Notes: generated from the sequence alone by a model not told the origin. A DNA stretch of 64,000 nt from Dasypus novemcinctus (GCF_030445035.2 NC_080673.1:180649216-180713215), one strand, 5' to 3'; numbered from the stretch's first letter, positions 23,521 to 36,579 are shown. Made by a program: numbers and translations.

Positions 23521-24172
23521 TACTCTGCCAAAGGGTGCTGATGCAAAGTACTAGAAATCGTTGGCTTTTATGAAGGGGGTTTATTTGTGGTAAAAGCATA
23601 TAGTTCCATGGCCATACAAAGTTCAACTCAAGGCACCATAAGAGATGATTTCTCACTAAAGTCAGTTGCCATGTGTGGAAGCAAGATGGCCACCTATCTC
23701 TGAGTGGTCTCTGCCTTCCTCTCCAGGCTCACCCTTACCCCTTGAGCTACTGGTTCAGCTTCTTGAGGTTTCATCCTTAAATGATCCTTTAGTCCTCTTT
23801 CTCTTGGCATAAGGCTTCTTCTTAGCTATTCTGTTCCCTTCCATATCTATCAGGCAAACGGCTCATCTCTCCCTGGGGCCCCAGCTATTTGAGCCTTCTC
23901 CTTTCCATCACATGGCAGGGTCAAAAATGACAGAGCTCTCTCTTACTGTGTGTCTATCTATGGGAGTCTGTTTATATCAGACCAAGCAAGGGGGCGGGGC
24001 ACAACCTGAGTCATACCTTACTGACATATTCAAAAAAGCCCTAAAACAATCTTAACAGGTAACCTTAAATAAAGGCCCCTAGACTGAATATAATGCAATC
24101 AAAGGATAATATACTTAGAGGAAGAGATTAGTCTACAAATGTAATTTTTCTATATAATCTCAAACTGCCACA
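23521..24172 (-). mobile_element. MaLR-type LTR, antisense (copy 5, long subtype)
   Basis: Same subtype as 7538-8108: 'gctgatgcaaagtac', 'tgtggtaaaagcatatag', 'gtttatatcagacc', and an 'aaactgccaca' end. Contains an extra segment (23820-23900) absent from the 7538 copy. Confidence 0.72.
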
Positions 24173-24459
24173 ACCAATATGAAAATATTTCCAGGAAATA
24201 TTGCTAATATTGAAGACAAGTAAAAACAAGTTATATAGAGGCAGGAAGAACAAGATTTTTCTATGTATTCATTTTTTAATCTTTGGATTTTAAAATGGTT
24301 GAATGTAAGTTTCATGCAAATAAGACACATTTGTTTGTAAGTGATATGTTTACTTACAAATGGCCAGTATATGCCATACGTGCAGCAATAAATCATACAA
24401 GCAAGGCCCTGTTGGGAGGGTGCTAAAATTCTAGTCAGCAAAAGCTTTTGGTCTCATAT

Positions 24460-25495
24460 AAATGAGTTTTTATGGCTAAGAGATTTCGAAGTGAGGTGGG
24501 AGGTCATTCTAGAGACTATGTTTATGAACTTCTCAACAGGATCTCATCAACTCTCACAGGAAATAGTGGAGCTCCAGACACTACAGGCAGAACAAACAGC
24601 TCAGGAGTTTGGCACCCTGCCAGTGGGCCTTACTTTGTAATTTAGGCTCCCCAGTGACAGAGTTGGACCCATTTGTGATTTCCCTACACAGAGCTCTTCT
24701 GCCTCTTCTATTTGAAACTATAGTTCGTGTTATACTTGAAAAGTGCCAGTCCAAGAGACTTAAATCTTTGGTCCATGCATGTGCCAGTTGAGCCCTGAGT
24801 CTAAGCAGAGTTGTAACACCTACTCTCCAGTTCACTGTACTCACCCAGGATAACTAGAAAGTTGATGATGATGGACAACACCCATCCTAAGGAATAGAGA
24901 GAGTCTGCAACTGCAAGCAAGATAGTTCCAACCATCTGCCCCTTGGGATATAAGCCCCCTCTCAATTAAGCCCCCTCTCAATTGGAGGCAGAGTGGGCAT
25001 CACCATCCCCAAATCCTCAGGATTGGAGAATGAACAATAGACTAAAGTAGACTTACCATTATTCTACTATAGACTTATTGTCATTCTAGCAATGGAAGAA
25101 CTTGTATTATTGATATAAAGGCAGTGGCCACCAAAAGCTCTGAAGGGAAGGAGACTGAAAAATGTTCATAATGTGGGGGAATTTTCAGGACATTGGAATT
25201 GTCCTGTATGATGTTGTAATGATGGATACAGGCCATTACATATTTTGTTATAACTCACAAAACTGCATGGGACAGAGTGTAAACTATGATGTAAACTATA
25301 ATCCAGAGTTAATAGCAATGTTTTATTATGTGTTCATCAATTGTAACAGATGCACCACACTAATGAAGGATGTTGTTAATGTGGGAAAGTGTGGGAGGGA
25401 GGGAATGGGACATATGGGAATCCCCTATATTTTCTGTGTAACATTTATGTAATCTAAGGTTTCTTTAAAAAAATAAATAAAAATAATTTTTAAAA
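24460..25495 (+). repeat. L1 3' UTR (xenarthran type), sense
   Basis: Collinear with the minus-strand segment 12281-13326 through its length: 'tttttatggctaagag', 'tgggccttactttg', 'gagccctgag', 'agcaatggaagaac', 'tttaaaaaaataaataaaa' tail. It contains an internal duplication of a 17-bp unit ('aagccccctctcaatt', twice at about 24952-24985). A 96-codon frame at 25162 belongs to the UTR and is not a gene. Confidence 0.65.
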
Positions 25496-26368
25496 AAATG
25501 GCTCAACTAGCATACTTCTAAATTCCCAAAGAATGTATGTTCCAAAGATCTTGTACTGAGATGCCTGTCTAATTTTAAATTAAAACATACATGACTATAA
25601 ATAATCTGACAATCTCTTTCAAGCACTGGAGACTTTACAGCAATATTTTGAGAGATTTGTTTTCTCAAGAAGAAAGGCTATGGAAGATTCCATTCTATGC
25701 TACTATGAGGTTAAGTAAAATTTAATAGAAAATTTGAAAGGTACTAGCTGACAATTAAAAATACGTGTATGTGTGTATGTATGTATATATATATATATGT
25801 ATGAAGAAAACTCACACGTAAGCATCTACTGAATTCTCAAATTCTTGAGACAATTTGAATCGCAGGTTTGATTTTAATTAAATCAGAACTATTAATATTA
25901 TTTCTAAAACAGCAATTACAGAGCAAAATTACTATACAGGACTTTAGCGTCATATGTGTTGAGTAGCAAATGCTCTAAGCTGGCATAATCCATAGTGGAA
26001 AACATTAAACTTACTCATTGTGCAGAGAACCCTGCAGCTTATTTGATTAGATGAAAAGACAGCATTCTTGCTTGTCCTTTAAGGAAATCAACAGAATGTT
26101 TATGATTGGATGTATTTTTGTATTTTAACTAGGAAATATATCTTAAAATATGTACACAGAAAATATGTACACAGAAAAACAAAATAGTCACAAAATGCTC
26201 AATAGGAATTGGAATATCCCTCAGTTAAGAATAGAATTTTACCAGTATCTTAGATGATTCACGGTTATGCCCGTGCTTCCTTTTTCCCTGCTCCGGAGAT
26301 TTCTATTATCCAGAATGTTCATTGACCCTTCCCTTGATTTAAATTTGTTCAAATGCATTTATGTGTAT

Positions 26369-26399
<31 letters not shown>

Positions 26400-26449
26400 T
26401 ATGTATTATTTAGTTTTCTCTGTTTATAAATAATATATCAATTAACTCT
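25496..26449. other. No gene; unassigned, with (TATG/TA)n at 25770-25802 and (CA)n at 26369-26397
   Basis: Two short microsatellites and a small tandem duplication 'aatatgtacacagaa' near 26150-26180. No gene seen. Confidence 0.6.
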
Positions 26450-26795
26450 CATTTTATGTTCTGTATTTTTATTCATTTGTCCATATTTATGCTTGGCACG
26501 CAACTTGCATTATTTTTAATATGCATTTTCAAATGCTGTATAATATTCCATTTTATCAACAAACCATGGAACTTTTACATTATATTATAGATAAACATTT
26601 GGAATGTGTCCATATTTGTGTTGTTATTAATCATTCTGATATAAAATGGTTTTTACACTTAGGAATGGACTCAGTAGATCCTAGGTTATCTTTTATCTCT
26701 ACTAATATTATTTGCTACTTTGCCTATTTTTCTTATTTTAGTGCAGTCCCTCAAGGTTTCTTAGCATTTAATTTGTAAATTTACTTTTCTGATTA
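26450..26795 (-). repeat. L1 ORF2 3' end, antisense
   Basis: 'atgctgtataatattccat', followed by 'agataaacatttggaatg' and 'cacttaggaatggactc', is the antisense of old L1 ORF2 C-terminal text. A chance 85-codon frame (26521-26778) runs along it on the wrong strand. Confidence 0.55.
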
Positions 26796-26869
26796 ATGAA
26801 AAGATCATTCATTAATAGCAATATAAAGAAAATTTCAAACAAATGCTGAGATTATTCAACACTGATGCA

Positions 26870-27102
26870 TCTACTAAAAAGGAAACCAAAGACATAATGA
26901 ATATGATTCAAGCTGTAACTGTGTAACATGGTGAAACCTCACGTAAAATATGAATATGGGTAATATTGCATATATAAGACTTTTTACAAAAATATAAGTA
27001 CAAATAAACTAGAGAGACGGAAACAGAATAGCAACTATGTATGGCAGGGAAAGCATAGAGAGGTTGAGAGATGATGAGTTTTGTTCGTTTGTTTGGTTTT
27101 TG

Positions 27103-27135
<33 letters not shown>

Positions 27136-27262
27136 TGGATAATGAAAATGCTCTAAAAATGACTGGAGTGATGAATGCACAGCTATGTGATTATACTAAA
27201 TACCTTTGATTGTACATTTTGGATAGATTTATGCTTTATTAATATGTATCAGTAAAATTGAC
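26870..27262 (+). repeat. L1 3' UTR, sense, with (TTA)n expansion
   Basis: 'gaaaatgctctaaaaatgac', 'gatgaatgcacagctatgtg', 'cctttgattgtacatttt' match the L1M 3' UTR. A clean (TTA)n tract of about 30 bp sits at 27105-27135. Confidence 0.6.
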
Positions 27263-27544
27263 TTGTTAACACAAAATAGATGCAACCACAAAAATGGAGG
27301 AAAGAAAAGCACCAAGAAGATGAAAAAGAAATGAATTTTTATAAAACAAAACAATGATGATATTTAATTATGAGGTTAAACTATATTTAGACTTTAAAAT
27401 CATAAAAATAATCATATAAAATGTAGAAAATATTAATGGAATTAAATTTTCTAAATCTCTGGCATTATAAGAGGAGTGCACAGAGAAATAATTTGTATTA
27501 GACTTTGATATGACAAGGATACATGCTCAAATATGAATGGCAAA

Positions 27545-27757
27545 TTTTTCAGTAGAACATTTTATGATGTTATAAATGTTCTATATTTGCACTGTTCAAT
27601 ACAGTAGCCAGTATATGTAGCTATTGAGTACTTAAAATTTGGCTGACTAGTTTAACTGAGGAAATTACTTTTTAATTTTATTTAATTTTAACACATTTAA
27701 ATTTAATCAATTACATGTAGCTAGTGTCTATCATATTGGAAAGCAGAGCTCTAGGGT
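27545..27757 (+). mobile_element. MER5A (non-autonomous hAT-Charlie DNA transposon)
   Basis: The order 'atgttctatatttgcactg', 'caatacagtagccag', 'tgtagctattgagtac', 'tttaatttta' and 'catgtagctagtgtc' then 'atattggaaagcagagctc' is the MER5A/MER5B consensus with moderate divergence. No transposase is expected. An ancient placental-wide element. Confidence 0.85.
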
Positions 27758-27769
27758 AGTGATCAAAAG

Positions 27770-28214
27770 AATAAAGAAAGTTAACCCATTAGTTAATAGA
27801 GAAAAATTGACTCAAAAGGATATTTTTAATCCAAAATACAGGATAGGAAATAGAATATAAAACACTGAGTCAAAGTGAAAGTGGAAAACAAACTAATATA
27901 TATAAACAGAAACATAACATTAATTACTTTAAAGATTACTGAACACTCCAAGCAAGATATTTATTTGCCAGAATGTGTGAGAAAATAATACCCAACTACA
28001 TAACAATATCTTAGTTAAAACAGATACCAGGTAAACAAGTAGGGATGTATATTAATGATAGACAGATGATGGGTGGATGATTAGACACTGATATCTTAGA
28101 CTATCAATTCTTTACTTTTATGCAATCAATACAAGAGTTTATATAAACAAAGGAAAAAATAATAAAACTAAAAAAAGAGACATATCCACAATGACATTTG
28201 GAGAATTTAACATA
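27770..28214 (+). repeat. L1 ORF2 endonuclease region remnant, sense
   Basis: The right end ('aaactaaaaaaagagaca', 'tccacaatgacatttgg', 'agaatttaacatacca') matches the ORF2 endonuclease-coding landmark seen in many L1s. The left part is too decayed to trace. No frame. Confidence 0.5.
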
Positions 28215-28660
28215 CCAATTTCTTGTTTCATCTCTTGACTTACCACCTGGCTAAGGTGGTGTTTGTCAGGTTTCTCCACTTCAAATTTACCTTTCTCCAT
28301 TCTTACTCTACTCTTTGGAAGGAAGTCACTATGCACAAACTGTTCCCACTTTGGCTGTTGATCATTCATTCAAGTTGGATCTTGTCTCTGTTTGACATAT
28401 CCCCATCACCGTGGGTTTTGTTCTGTTTGTTTTTTGGCACTTCCTTACTTTCTGACACTATAAGATGTTCCAGGCTCAATTTGTGTATTCCCTTCCCAGA
28501 TATAGGAGCAGCCTTTCTTTACAAGGAGTCCTGGTTCCTTTTATTGAGGAATGGTATATTAAATAACAAAATCCTGGTGCTAGGTATATTTAAAACTTTC
28601 CATTTCTCTTTACACATTTCGCTTTTATTTCTTTATCTCTATTAGAAGAGTAATCTTAAA
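28215..28660 (-). repeat. Old L1M 5'/ORF region, antisense
   Basis: 'tttctgacactataagatg', 'ttccaggctcaatttg', 'ccagatataggagcagcc', 'aggagtcctggttcc' are a familiar antisense L1M series. The same series, more decayed, appears at 46800-46960. The 140-codon frame at 28223 is antisense to the element and is not a gene. Confidence 0.6.
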
Positions 28661-29779
28661 GTCTAAATCCAATAACTGAATCAAGTTTAGTTTTATTTTT
28701 GCTTACTATCATTTCAGTATTGTTCCATATAAGGACATCTTTCTTATTTCTGAAAGTGATTTGATCATTAACTTTGGAATTTTAGTTAAAATGAATTTTT
28801 TTTAGAGGAGTTTGCGAGCTCTCCTGTCAGTTACACATGGACTGCACCACCTTGGCACCACTTTAAATTAAAATATCTTTTTCTGGTTTCTATGACAATC
28901 AGAGAAGTTTGAGTTTTCACTGCGAAGGCATGAGAAGCCTGTGATTATGAGCTCTCTAAGGAAATACATAACTTTTCCTCCACTTACTTTGAGACAGGCA
29001 AGTCACCCAATATTGCATTCTTCACAGCATGATATATTTCTATATCACCATTACATTGTACTGTAGCCTTTGAGTTTTCCATGAAAATCTCCACATTGGT
29101 TGGATCTGAGGTTTTACCTCTTTTCTACAAACCCTATATTCAGGGCATACATTCTTTGACTAAAATTTGACAGAAACTTTAGTGGTAAAACCATCTTTAG
29201 CACGACCTATCTCAAAAAATTTCTAAACTCGCTCTGTCTTTTTTTTATTCTGAATTTCATAACAGTATTGTAGCTTTGGTTGGGAGGGATATCAGGCTTC
29301 CCTATTGAATCATAATATCAGAAAATATAGAGAAAAATATTCTCTCTGACATTTTAGCCAATATAACTACTTCTTCTTAGCATATCTAGATTTTGCATTT
29401 CATTAAGGTACAGAAAATAATTTATTTTTTTTATTTTATGCCTCTGATTTATTACTACTAAAATAAAAATATTTATTTTGAGAAGAATATTAAAGGTAAA
29501 TCTCAAATTTTCCATTTTCTAATAAATATACTGTGAGAATGAGAATAGTTCAACTAAAATGATGTCAAACTATTTCTTAAGACTTCTATAAATGTAATGA
29601 CTAGTGTTTGTTTCTTCTTCAAAAGGAAAGCAGAGAAACTAAACTGGGAAATAAGATCTACATCTACTATACTGTGATCTAGTGAAGAAAGGCTGGTTTA
29701 CTTATCAGAAAAAGAAAATGACTTTTTTTTCTTTGTTCTTGTTTTTGTTGTTGTTGTTGTGATTTGCATTTTTCCATGG
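28661..29779. other. No gene; unassigned, (TTG)n at 29744-29760
   Basis: Nothing recognised other than a short TTG microsatellite. Confidence 0.5.
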
Positions 29780-30132
29780 AAATGGAAATAAAAGTGGAAA
29801 AGAACTCTTAAAGCAAAACCTAAGTGTAATACCTTATAAAAGAAAGATCTGCAGCGAAAAAAACAGCAATTTATTGAGGGCCTGAAATCACAATAATTGG
29901 CATTGCCTATGTTTAAAACTTGTGCCTTAAATCTTTCCCAAGGACGTGGCCTATACCACTATTATTTCTAGGAGTAAATTATTTTAAATAGATTATCCTC
30001 ATTATATTTTCACAAATGGAAATAAAAGTGGAAAAGAACTCTTAAAGCAAAACCTAAGTGTAATACCTTATAAAAGAAAGATCTGCAGCGAAAAAAGCAG
30101 CAATTTATTGAGGGCCTGAAATCACAATAATT
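29780..30132 (+). repeat. 119-bp direct repeat, 234-bp spacing, one mismatch
   Basis: 29780-29898 and 30014-30132 are the same 119 bp except for one A/G difference within an A-run ('gcgaaaaaaacagc' against 'gcgaaaaaagcagc'). The 115 bp between them occurs only once. All flanking sequence differs immediately outside the repeat. The repeat contains no recognised mobile element. Confidence 0.97.
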
Positions 30133-30134
30133 TT

Positions 30135-30262
30135 TCACTATCTAGCTTTGTGACCTTACACACATTTAAATGCCCTCTATGATCTCAATTTCCTTATAAT
30201 GTAAACTATGGAATTAATCTTTGATTAACACTTAGCATGGCAGTTTGCACATGAAATAGTCC
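30135..30262 (+). repeat. Probable MIR fragment
   Basis: 'cactatctagctttgtgacc' then 'catttaaatgccctc', 'ctcaatttccttataatg' follow the MIR core. It begins within a few bases of the second copy of the 119-bp repeat. Confidence 0.55.
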
Positions 30263-32269
30263 ATATTATGGAAAATATAGAGAACATGGAGTTTAAAAGT
30301 AAAAACTTCTTATATCCAGGCTTTTGTCTTAAAAACTTTGGTTTTCTCAACATTAAGTGGGGAAAACTTTGTAACAAGGCTATGGTAAGAGTTATGTAAA
30401 ATGCTCATTATGCATTGCAGTCTTAACAGAAAAGTGGTTCTTTATAAGACTGAATCAAATAAGTTTATGGGCTAAAGCTAAGTAGGTTGAAGACAATCTT
30501 CCAAACAGATGAATGGTATATAATTTCACTGGAAATGTATAACATTTCCCCAAAAATGTTTATGATTGTATTTTATTTTTGAGTAGAGTTTCATATGCTG
30601 GGTCACTTTTCTTATTGTTTCCACTGTCCAAAAAGATAGACAGCCATTGGCCGTATTATTATGTGAACCCCACATGTAATTCTGTAAGGGGGGTGATGTT
30701 TAATTTTGTCTTTGATTAAAGTTCTCTAAATTAATTTTGTAATATGGGAGCTGCTTTTTTTTCTACAAGTTTTATGTAAAGAAAACAAGATAAGGAAAAC
30801 TCTTTTCAAATTTTACTCATAAGAAAGATATGATGTCAAGCATTATTCCATCTAAATTCCTACCTGCATCAAGGTGTACAATAGCAAAGAAGGAGGTGTG
30901 CAAGATGGGGATATGAGGTATGTATCTTTGCCAGTGTAATTTTAACATTTTAAATGAAAGATTATTAAAAAACAATTTTTTTGGAGAAAAGGTCCTTCTT
31001 AAATTTTGGTTTATTGCCAGCACAATAGTTATACATCTACTTGGCACTGTAACAAACTGAATTGAACATTCCAAAAAAAAAGTTATATGAAATGGCATAA
31101 GTATAATATCTAGCACTGTTCTTAATATAAATATTTAATAAGTGTTGCTACTTTTTCCTCCACATTTTTTCCTTCCCTTCCCCCAAACTCTTTCCTCAAG
31201 GACAAGGTAACTCAAACCCAAAGAGGCTGTTAATTTGCCTAGAATCAGGAACTAATTGGTTACAGGTTCGGCATTTGTATTATAGACTCTTCACTCTTCC
31301 CAAACCACAAGATGTTATAAACCATCTTGACAGTAATTATATATTATCCTGAATATGCTTCTGTTTGTTTACTTATTACTGCACTTTGAATAGATTCTTT
31401 GTTGAAAGTTTCCATTTCTTCCAGCACAACATACTTTACTAAGTTTGTACGGAGTTTGTGGAACTGAAAAAGTTTGTGTTTTCTTTTTTGATTATAGAAC
31501 AAAAAAGAAGAAGGAAGTTTGTCAAAAGTGGAAATGGGGTTTTGATTTCACATTTTTCAAGGTAGCTAAACTTAATTTTACCTTCCTAGTTTTAAGATAT
31601 GGAAGATTAGAAATCACACTCTAAGTTCATTTTTAAATTTCAGCTATTAATTTTAAATAAAATTAGAATTAAAAAGTGATATTGTTTCTTTAAATGTCTG
31701 AGGTTTAACACTTTGCTGCAGTTTTTAATATCATTCTATTACAATTCAGGGCCAGTTTATTTTTAATTCCCTAGAGAAGCATCTCTCTCAGCATATCTAA
31801 GTTTATAATGAATGTCAAAAAGAATATCAATTTTAATATGTAGGAATTTGATTTATAAGCAACTGTTTAGAAACATATCTATTCAGCAAAATGAGATATG
31901 CTTCTCTGTTTAAATACATAACTTACTCAAATAGTAAAAAAAAACATGTATTTATATGCAGTCATCTAATTATTTTTCAAAATATACTAGGTGAGAATGT
32001 TTATGAATTTCTTATTCAAACTATATAGGTAAGTAATTGGAAAAATGCTTACACACATTGGCCAAAGTGAAGAATTAATATAGTCTGAAGATATGTCAGG
32101 CTATAAAAGCATTCTATAGCTTATGCTGTATTGTTAATGAAAATTAGTTTCACCTTTTATTGTCTGGATATGTAGTACATTTCCAAATCACAAAAAGGAG
32201 ATATGCAATAATTATATATCCATGTAATATTAAGCCTGTTCAAGTTCACAGTCAATTCTGAACTTGAAA
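30263..32269. other. No gene; unassigned AT-rich sequence
   Basis: About 2 kb with no recognised gene, RNA or repeat beyond possible MIR scraps at 30290-30470. Confidence 0.45.
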
Positions 32270-35200
32270 AGAGAGAATAACAGAAAAGGGAGTGTAAAAA
32301 AAAATGGAACAGATTCTCAGGGAATTAAATGACAATGCAAAATACACAAATATACATTTTATAGGTGTTCCAGAAGAAGATAATGGAAAAGGGGCAGGAA
32401 AAAATATTTGAGGAAATAATAACCATAAACTTTCCAACCCTTCTGAAAAACATAAATATCAATAGTCAAGAAGGACAAAGTACCCCAAACAGAATAAATC
32501 CAAACACACCTACTCCTGGACACCTACTCTTCAGAATGTCAAATGCCAGATATAGAGAGAGGATTCTGAAAGCAGCAAGTAAAAAGCAATATCATGTACA
32601 AGGGAGGCTCAATAAGACTGAGTGCCGATCTCTCATTAGAATCCATGGAAGCAAGTAAGCAGTGGTGAGATGTATTAAAGGTTCTGAAAGAGATAAACTG
32701 ACAGCCAAGAATTCTTTATCCAGAAAAACTGTCCTTCAAAAATGAGGGTGAGTGTAAAGTCTTCACAGATGAACTAAAACTGAGAAAGTTTGTTACCAAA
32801 AGACCAGATTAACAAGAGATCTGCAGCCTGAAAGGAAAAGATAAAGGGGAAAGACTTGGAAATGAGGGTGGAATTGAAGGATATTAGTAAGGGTAACTAA
32901 AAGGGTAAAAAGACAGACAATAGTAAATTACAATGGAAAGTCAAAGGCTAAAAGGGATTAAGTCACTAATTCCTTGACATAATAATACTGAATGTTAATG
33001 GATTGAACTCCCCAATCAAAAGACATAGACTGACAGAATGAATTAAAAAGTATGAGCCATCTCTAAGCTGGTTATAAAAGATTCACCTTAGACATAAGGG
33101 CACAATCAGGCTGAAAGTAAAGGATGTAATAAGATCCTCCATGCAAATAGTAAAAATATCTGGAGTAGTGATACTATTATTGAACAGGATAGATTTTAAT
33201 TGCAAAACTATTTTAAGAGATGAAGTAGGTCATTATATATTACTAAATAGGACAATTCACCAAGAAGAAATAACGATCACAAATATTTATGCACTTAACA
33301 TGGGTGCCCCCAAAATACAGGAGACACACACTGGCAAAACTGAAGAAATAAATGGACATTTCTACAATAGTAGTTGGAAAGTTTAATACATCATTCTCAG
33401 CATTGGATAGAGCATAAATAAACAGAGAACTTGAGAACAGAGCAGAGGATAAATAAACAGAGAACTTGAATAATATGACAAATGAACTACATCTAACAGA
33501 TGTTTATAGAGCATTATTCCCCAAAAGAGCAGAATATACATTCTTCTTAGGTGCTTTTGGATCCTTCTCCAAGGTAGATCATATGTTGTGTCATAAGACA
33601 GTTCTCAATAAATTTAAAAGACTGAAATTATACAAGCACTTGTTCTGATCATAATGGAATGAAGCTAGAAATTAATAACAGATGGAAAAGGGGAAAATTC
33701 ACAGATATGGAGGTTAAAACCCACTTTTAAATAATCAGTGGGTCAAAGAAGAAACAGCAAGGTAAATCACTAAATTTCTCAAGATGAATGAAAAGAAGAA
33801 TATAACATATAGAAACCTATGGGACAGAGTGAAGGCAGTGCTGAAAGGAAAATTTATGGGCCTTAATTCTTACATTAAAAAAGAAAAGTTAAACTTGAAG
33901 CTCTAAGTACACACCTGAGAGAATTAGAAAAGTTCAGCAAACTAATTCCAAAGCAATCAAAAGGAAAGAAATATATATTAGAGCAGAAACAGATGAAATT
34001 GAGAACAAGAAAAACAATAGAATCAGCAAAACCAAAAACTGGTTCTATGAGAAAACCAACACAATTAGCAAACCCTTAGCCAGACTGATGAAGCAAAAAG
34101 GAAAAAGATGCAAATAAATAAAGTCAGAAATGAGTGAGGGACATTATCAGTCATCAAAAATTCCCAAAGATGAAAACCCCTGGACTAAATGACTTCAAAG
34201 GTGAGCTCTACCAAGGAATCAAAGATCTAATACCAATATTGCTCAGTCTTCCAAAATATTAAACAGGAGGGAATGCTACCAAATTGATTCTATGAAGCCA
34301 ACATCACCCTTTTACCAAAACCACACAAAGATACTACAAAAAAAAAAGAAAGAAAATTACAGAACAATTTATCTAATAAATATCGATGTAAAAGCCCTTA
34401 ACAAAATAATTGCTATCTGAATCCAAAAGCACATTAAAAGAATTATACACCACAATCAAGTGGGTTTTATCTCAAGTATCAAGGGTGGTTCAACACAAGA
34501 AAATCAAATAGAATAATGCCACATTAATAATTTGAAGAAGAAAAAACACATGGTCATCAGAATTGATGCAGAAAAGGCGTTTGGCAAAATACAACTTTAT
34601 TTCTTCATAAAAACACTCTGAAAGATAGGAATAGAAGGAAATTTTCTCATCATGGTTAAGTGCATGTGCTAAAAACCCACAACTAATATTGAACTCAACA
34701 GTGAAAGACTGAAAGCATTCCCCCTGAGATTGGGAACAAGACATGGATGCCCAATGTCATAAATGTTATTTGATATTTGCTAAAAATCTAGCTAGAGCAA
34801 TTAAGCTAGATAAATTAAAAGCAGCCACATAGGAAAGGAAGAAGTAAAAATTTCTATATTTGTTGATTATATGGTCCCAGATCAAGAAAATCCTGAAAAA
34901 TCTACAACAAAGCTACGAAAAAAATAGATGAGTTATCAAAGTGGCACGTTTCAAGATCAACATGCAAAAATATGTAGTGTTTATATACACTGCTAATGAG
35001 CAATCTGAGGAGGAAGTTAGAAAAAAATTCCATTTATAATAACGGAATAGAAGAACCAAATATTTAAGAATAAACTTAACCAAAGACATAAACTTCCTGT
35101 ATTTTGAATACTACAAAACATTGCTAAAAGAAACCAAAGAAGACTTAAATACATGCAAGGGCATTCCATGTTCACAGACTGAATGGATAAATGCCAGTAA

Positions 35201-36437
35201 GATACCAATTCTACCTAAACACTGATTTACAGATTCAACACAGTATCAATAAAAATCCCAAGAGCCTTTTGTTACAGAAATGGAATTGTCAATTATCAAG
35301 GTTATTTGGAAGAGTAAGGTACCCCAAAAATTCAAAAATTCTTAGAAAACAATGAATTTGGAGGACTCTAACTTCCTAATTTTAAAGTCTATTGCCTAGC
35401 TACAGTGGTAACAATAACATGGTACTGGCATTAAGACAGACATATTTAACAATGGAATCAAATTGAGAATTCAGAAATAGACCCTCATGGCTATGGTCAA
35501 GTGATATTGACAAGGCTATCAAACCCACCCCTTTAGGACGTAACAGTCTATTCAATAAATGGTGTTGGGAAAACTGGATATCCATAGCTAAAAGAAGGTA
35601 GGAGAATCCCTAGCTCATACCTTATAGACAAATCAACTCATTTGATCAAAGATTTGATCAATCAAGCTTGATCAAGCTTGATCAATCAAACTCCCAGAAG
35701 AAAATATAGGGAAGCATCTTCAGGACCTTGGGTTAGGCAATTGTTTCTTAGACTTTATACCTAAAGCACAAGCAAGAACAACAAAAAAGATAAATCACAT
35801 CTCACCAAAATGAAACTTTTGCACTTTAAAGGATGTTATCCTGAAAGTAAAATGACACCCTGCAGAAAAGGGGAAAATGTTTTGAGACCACATATTTGGT
35901 AAAGATTTGATATCCAGAATATATTTTAAAAGTGTTTCAACTTTAAGAAAACAACTCACTTAAAAAGGGTAAGAAGACTTGAATAGACATGGCTCCAAAG
36001 AGAACATACAAATGAACATACAAATGAAAAAATGCTCAACATCATTAGCTGTCAGGGAAACGCAACTCAAAACCACCAGTAGATACTTTTTCATATCCTG
36101 TAGAAAGGCTCCTATTTTTAAAATAAGCATAAATTGCAAATGTTGGAGAAGATGTAGAAAAATAGGAATAGTCATTCTCATTGTTATATGGAAACAATAA
36201 ATTTTTAAGAAACTCAAGAAGTACACTGTACAAATAGTGAACCCTAAGTTAAACCTTGGACTTTAATTTATAGCACAATTATAAAAATGTAGTATCATCA
36301 TTTGCAGCAAATATTCCATATCAATGCAAGGTACTGATGGTGAAGTGATGTATGGAAATACTATATTTTACACATGAATGTTCTGTAAGCACACAGCTTC
36401 TCTAATAAAGAAAAAAATATATTCTCAAAAAAAAAAG
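32270..36437 (+). mobile_element. L1 element, sense, about 4.2 kb, decayed (late ORF1 to poly(A))
   Basis: The longest single element. In order: late ORF1/inter-ORF text ('caagaattctttatccag', 'tccttcaaaaatgaggg'); ORF2 start near 32980 ('ctgaatgttaatggattg'); endonuclease region to about 33680, where a short frame (33466-33648) keeps the family's '.YTFF....SKVDH.L.HK' pattern and is followed by 'gatcataatggaatgaag', encoding an SDH-like end; reverse transcriptase region with 'gggttttatctcaag' (34460). The catalytic FADD motif is degraded to F-V-D-Y at about 34856-34873. C-terminal text follows at 36020-36200, then 3' UTR and A-run at 36426-36437. Multiple stops and frameshifts: not functional. 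Confidence 0.88.
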
Positions 36438-36579
36438 CCTATGTAGTCCATGCAAAATAGAAACTGCCATCATTTTTCAATTTCTCCTTTTCAGGACTAT
36501 AGCCATTCAATTTCTAGACTTGGATGTGTCTTTCAGTGCTCAATATATATGTGTTTTGAGTTCTTTTTATTTAGGTTAA

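Noticed and set aside
28223..28645. 140-codon hydrophobic frame that could be taken for a membrane protein
   Set aside because: It is the antisense of an old L1M. Phe/Leu richness reflects T-rich sequence.
32365..33648. Short L1-like frames (97, 81 and 60 codons) as working L1 proteins
   Set aside because: They are fragments of a 4.2-kb L1 with frameshifts and stops between them and a mutated catalytic motif.
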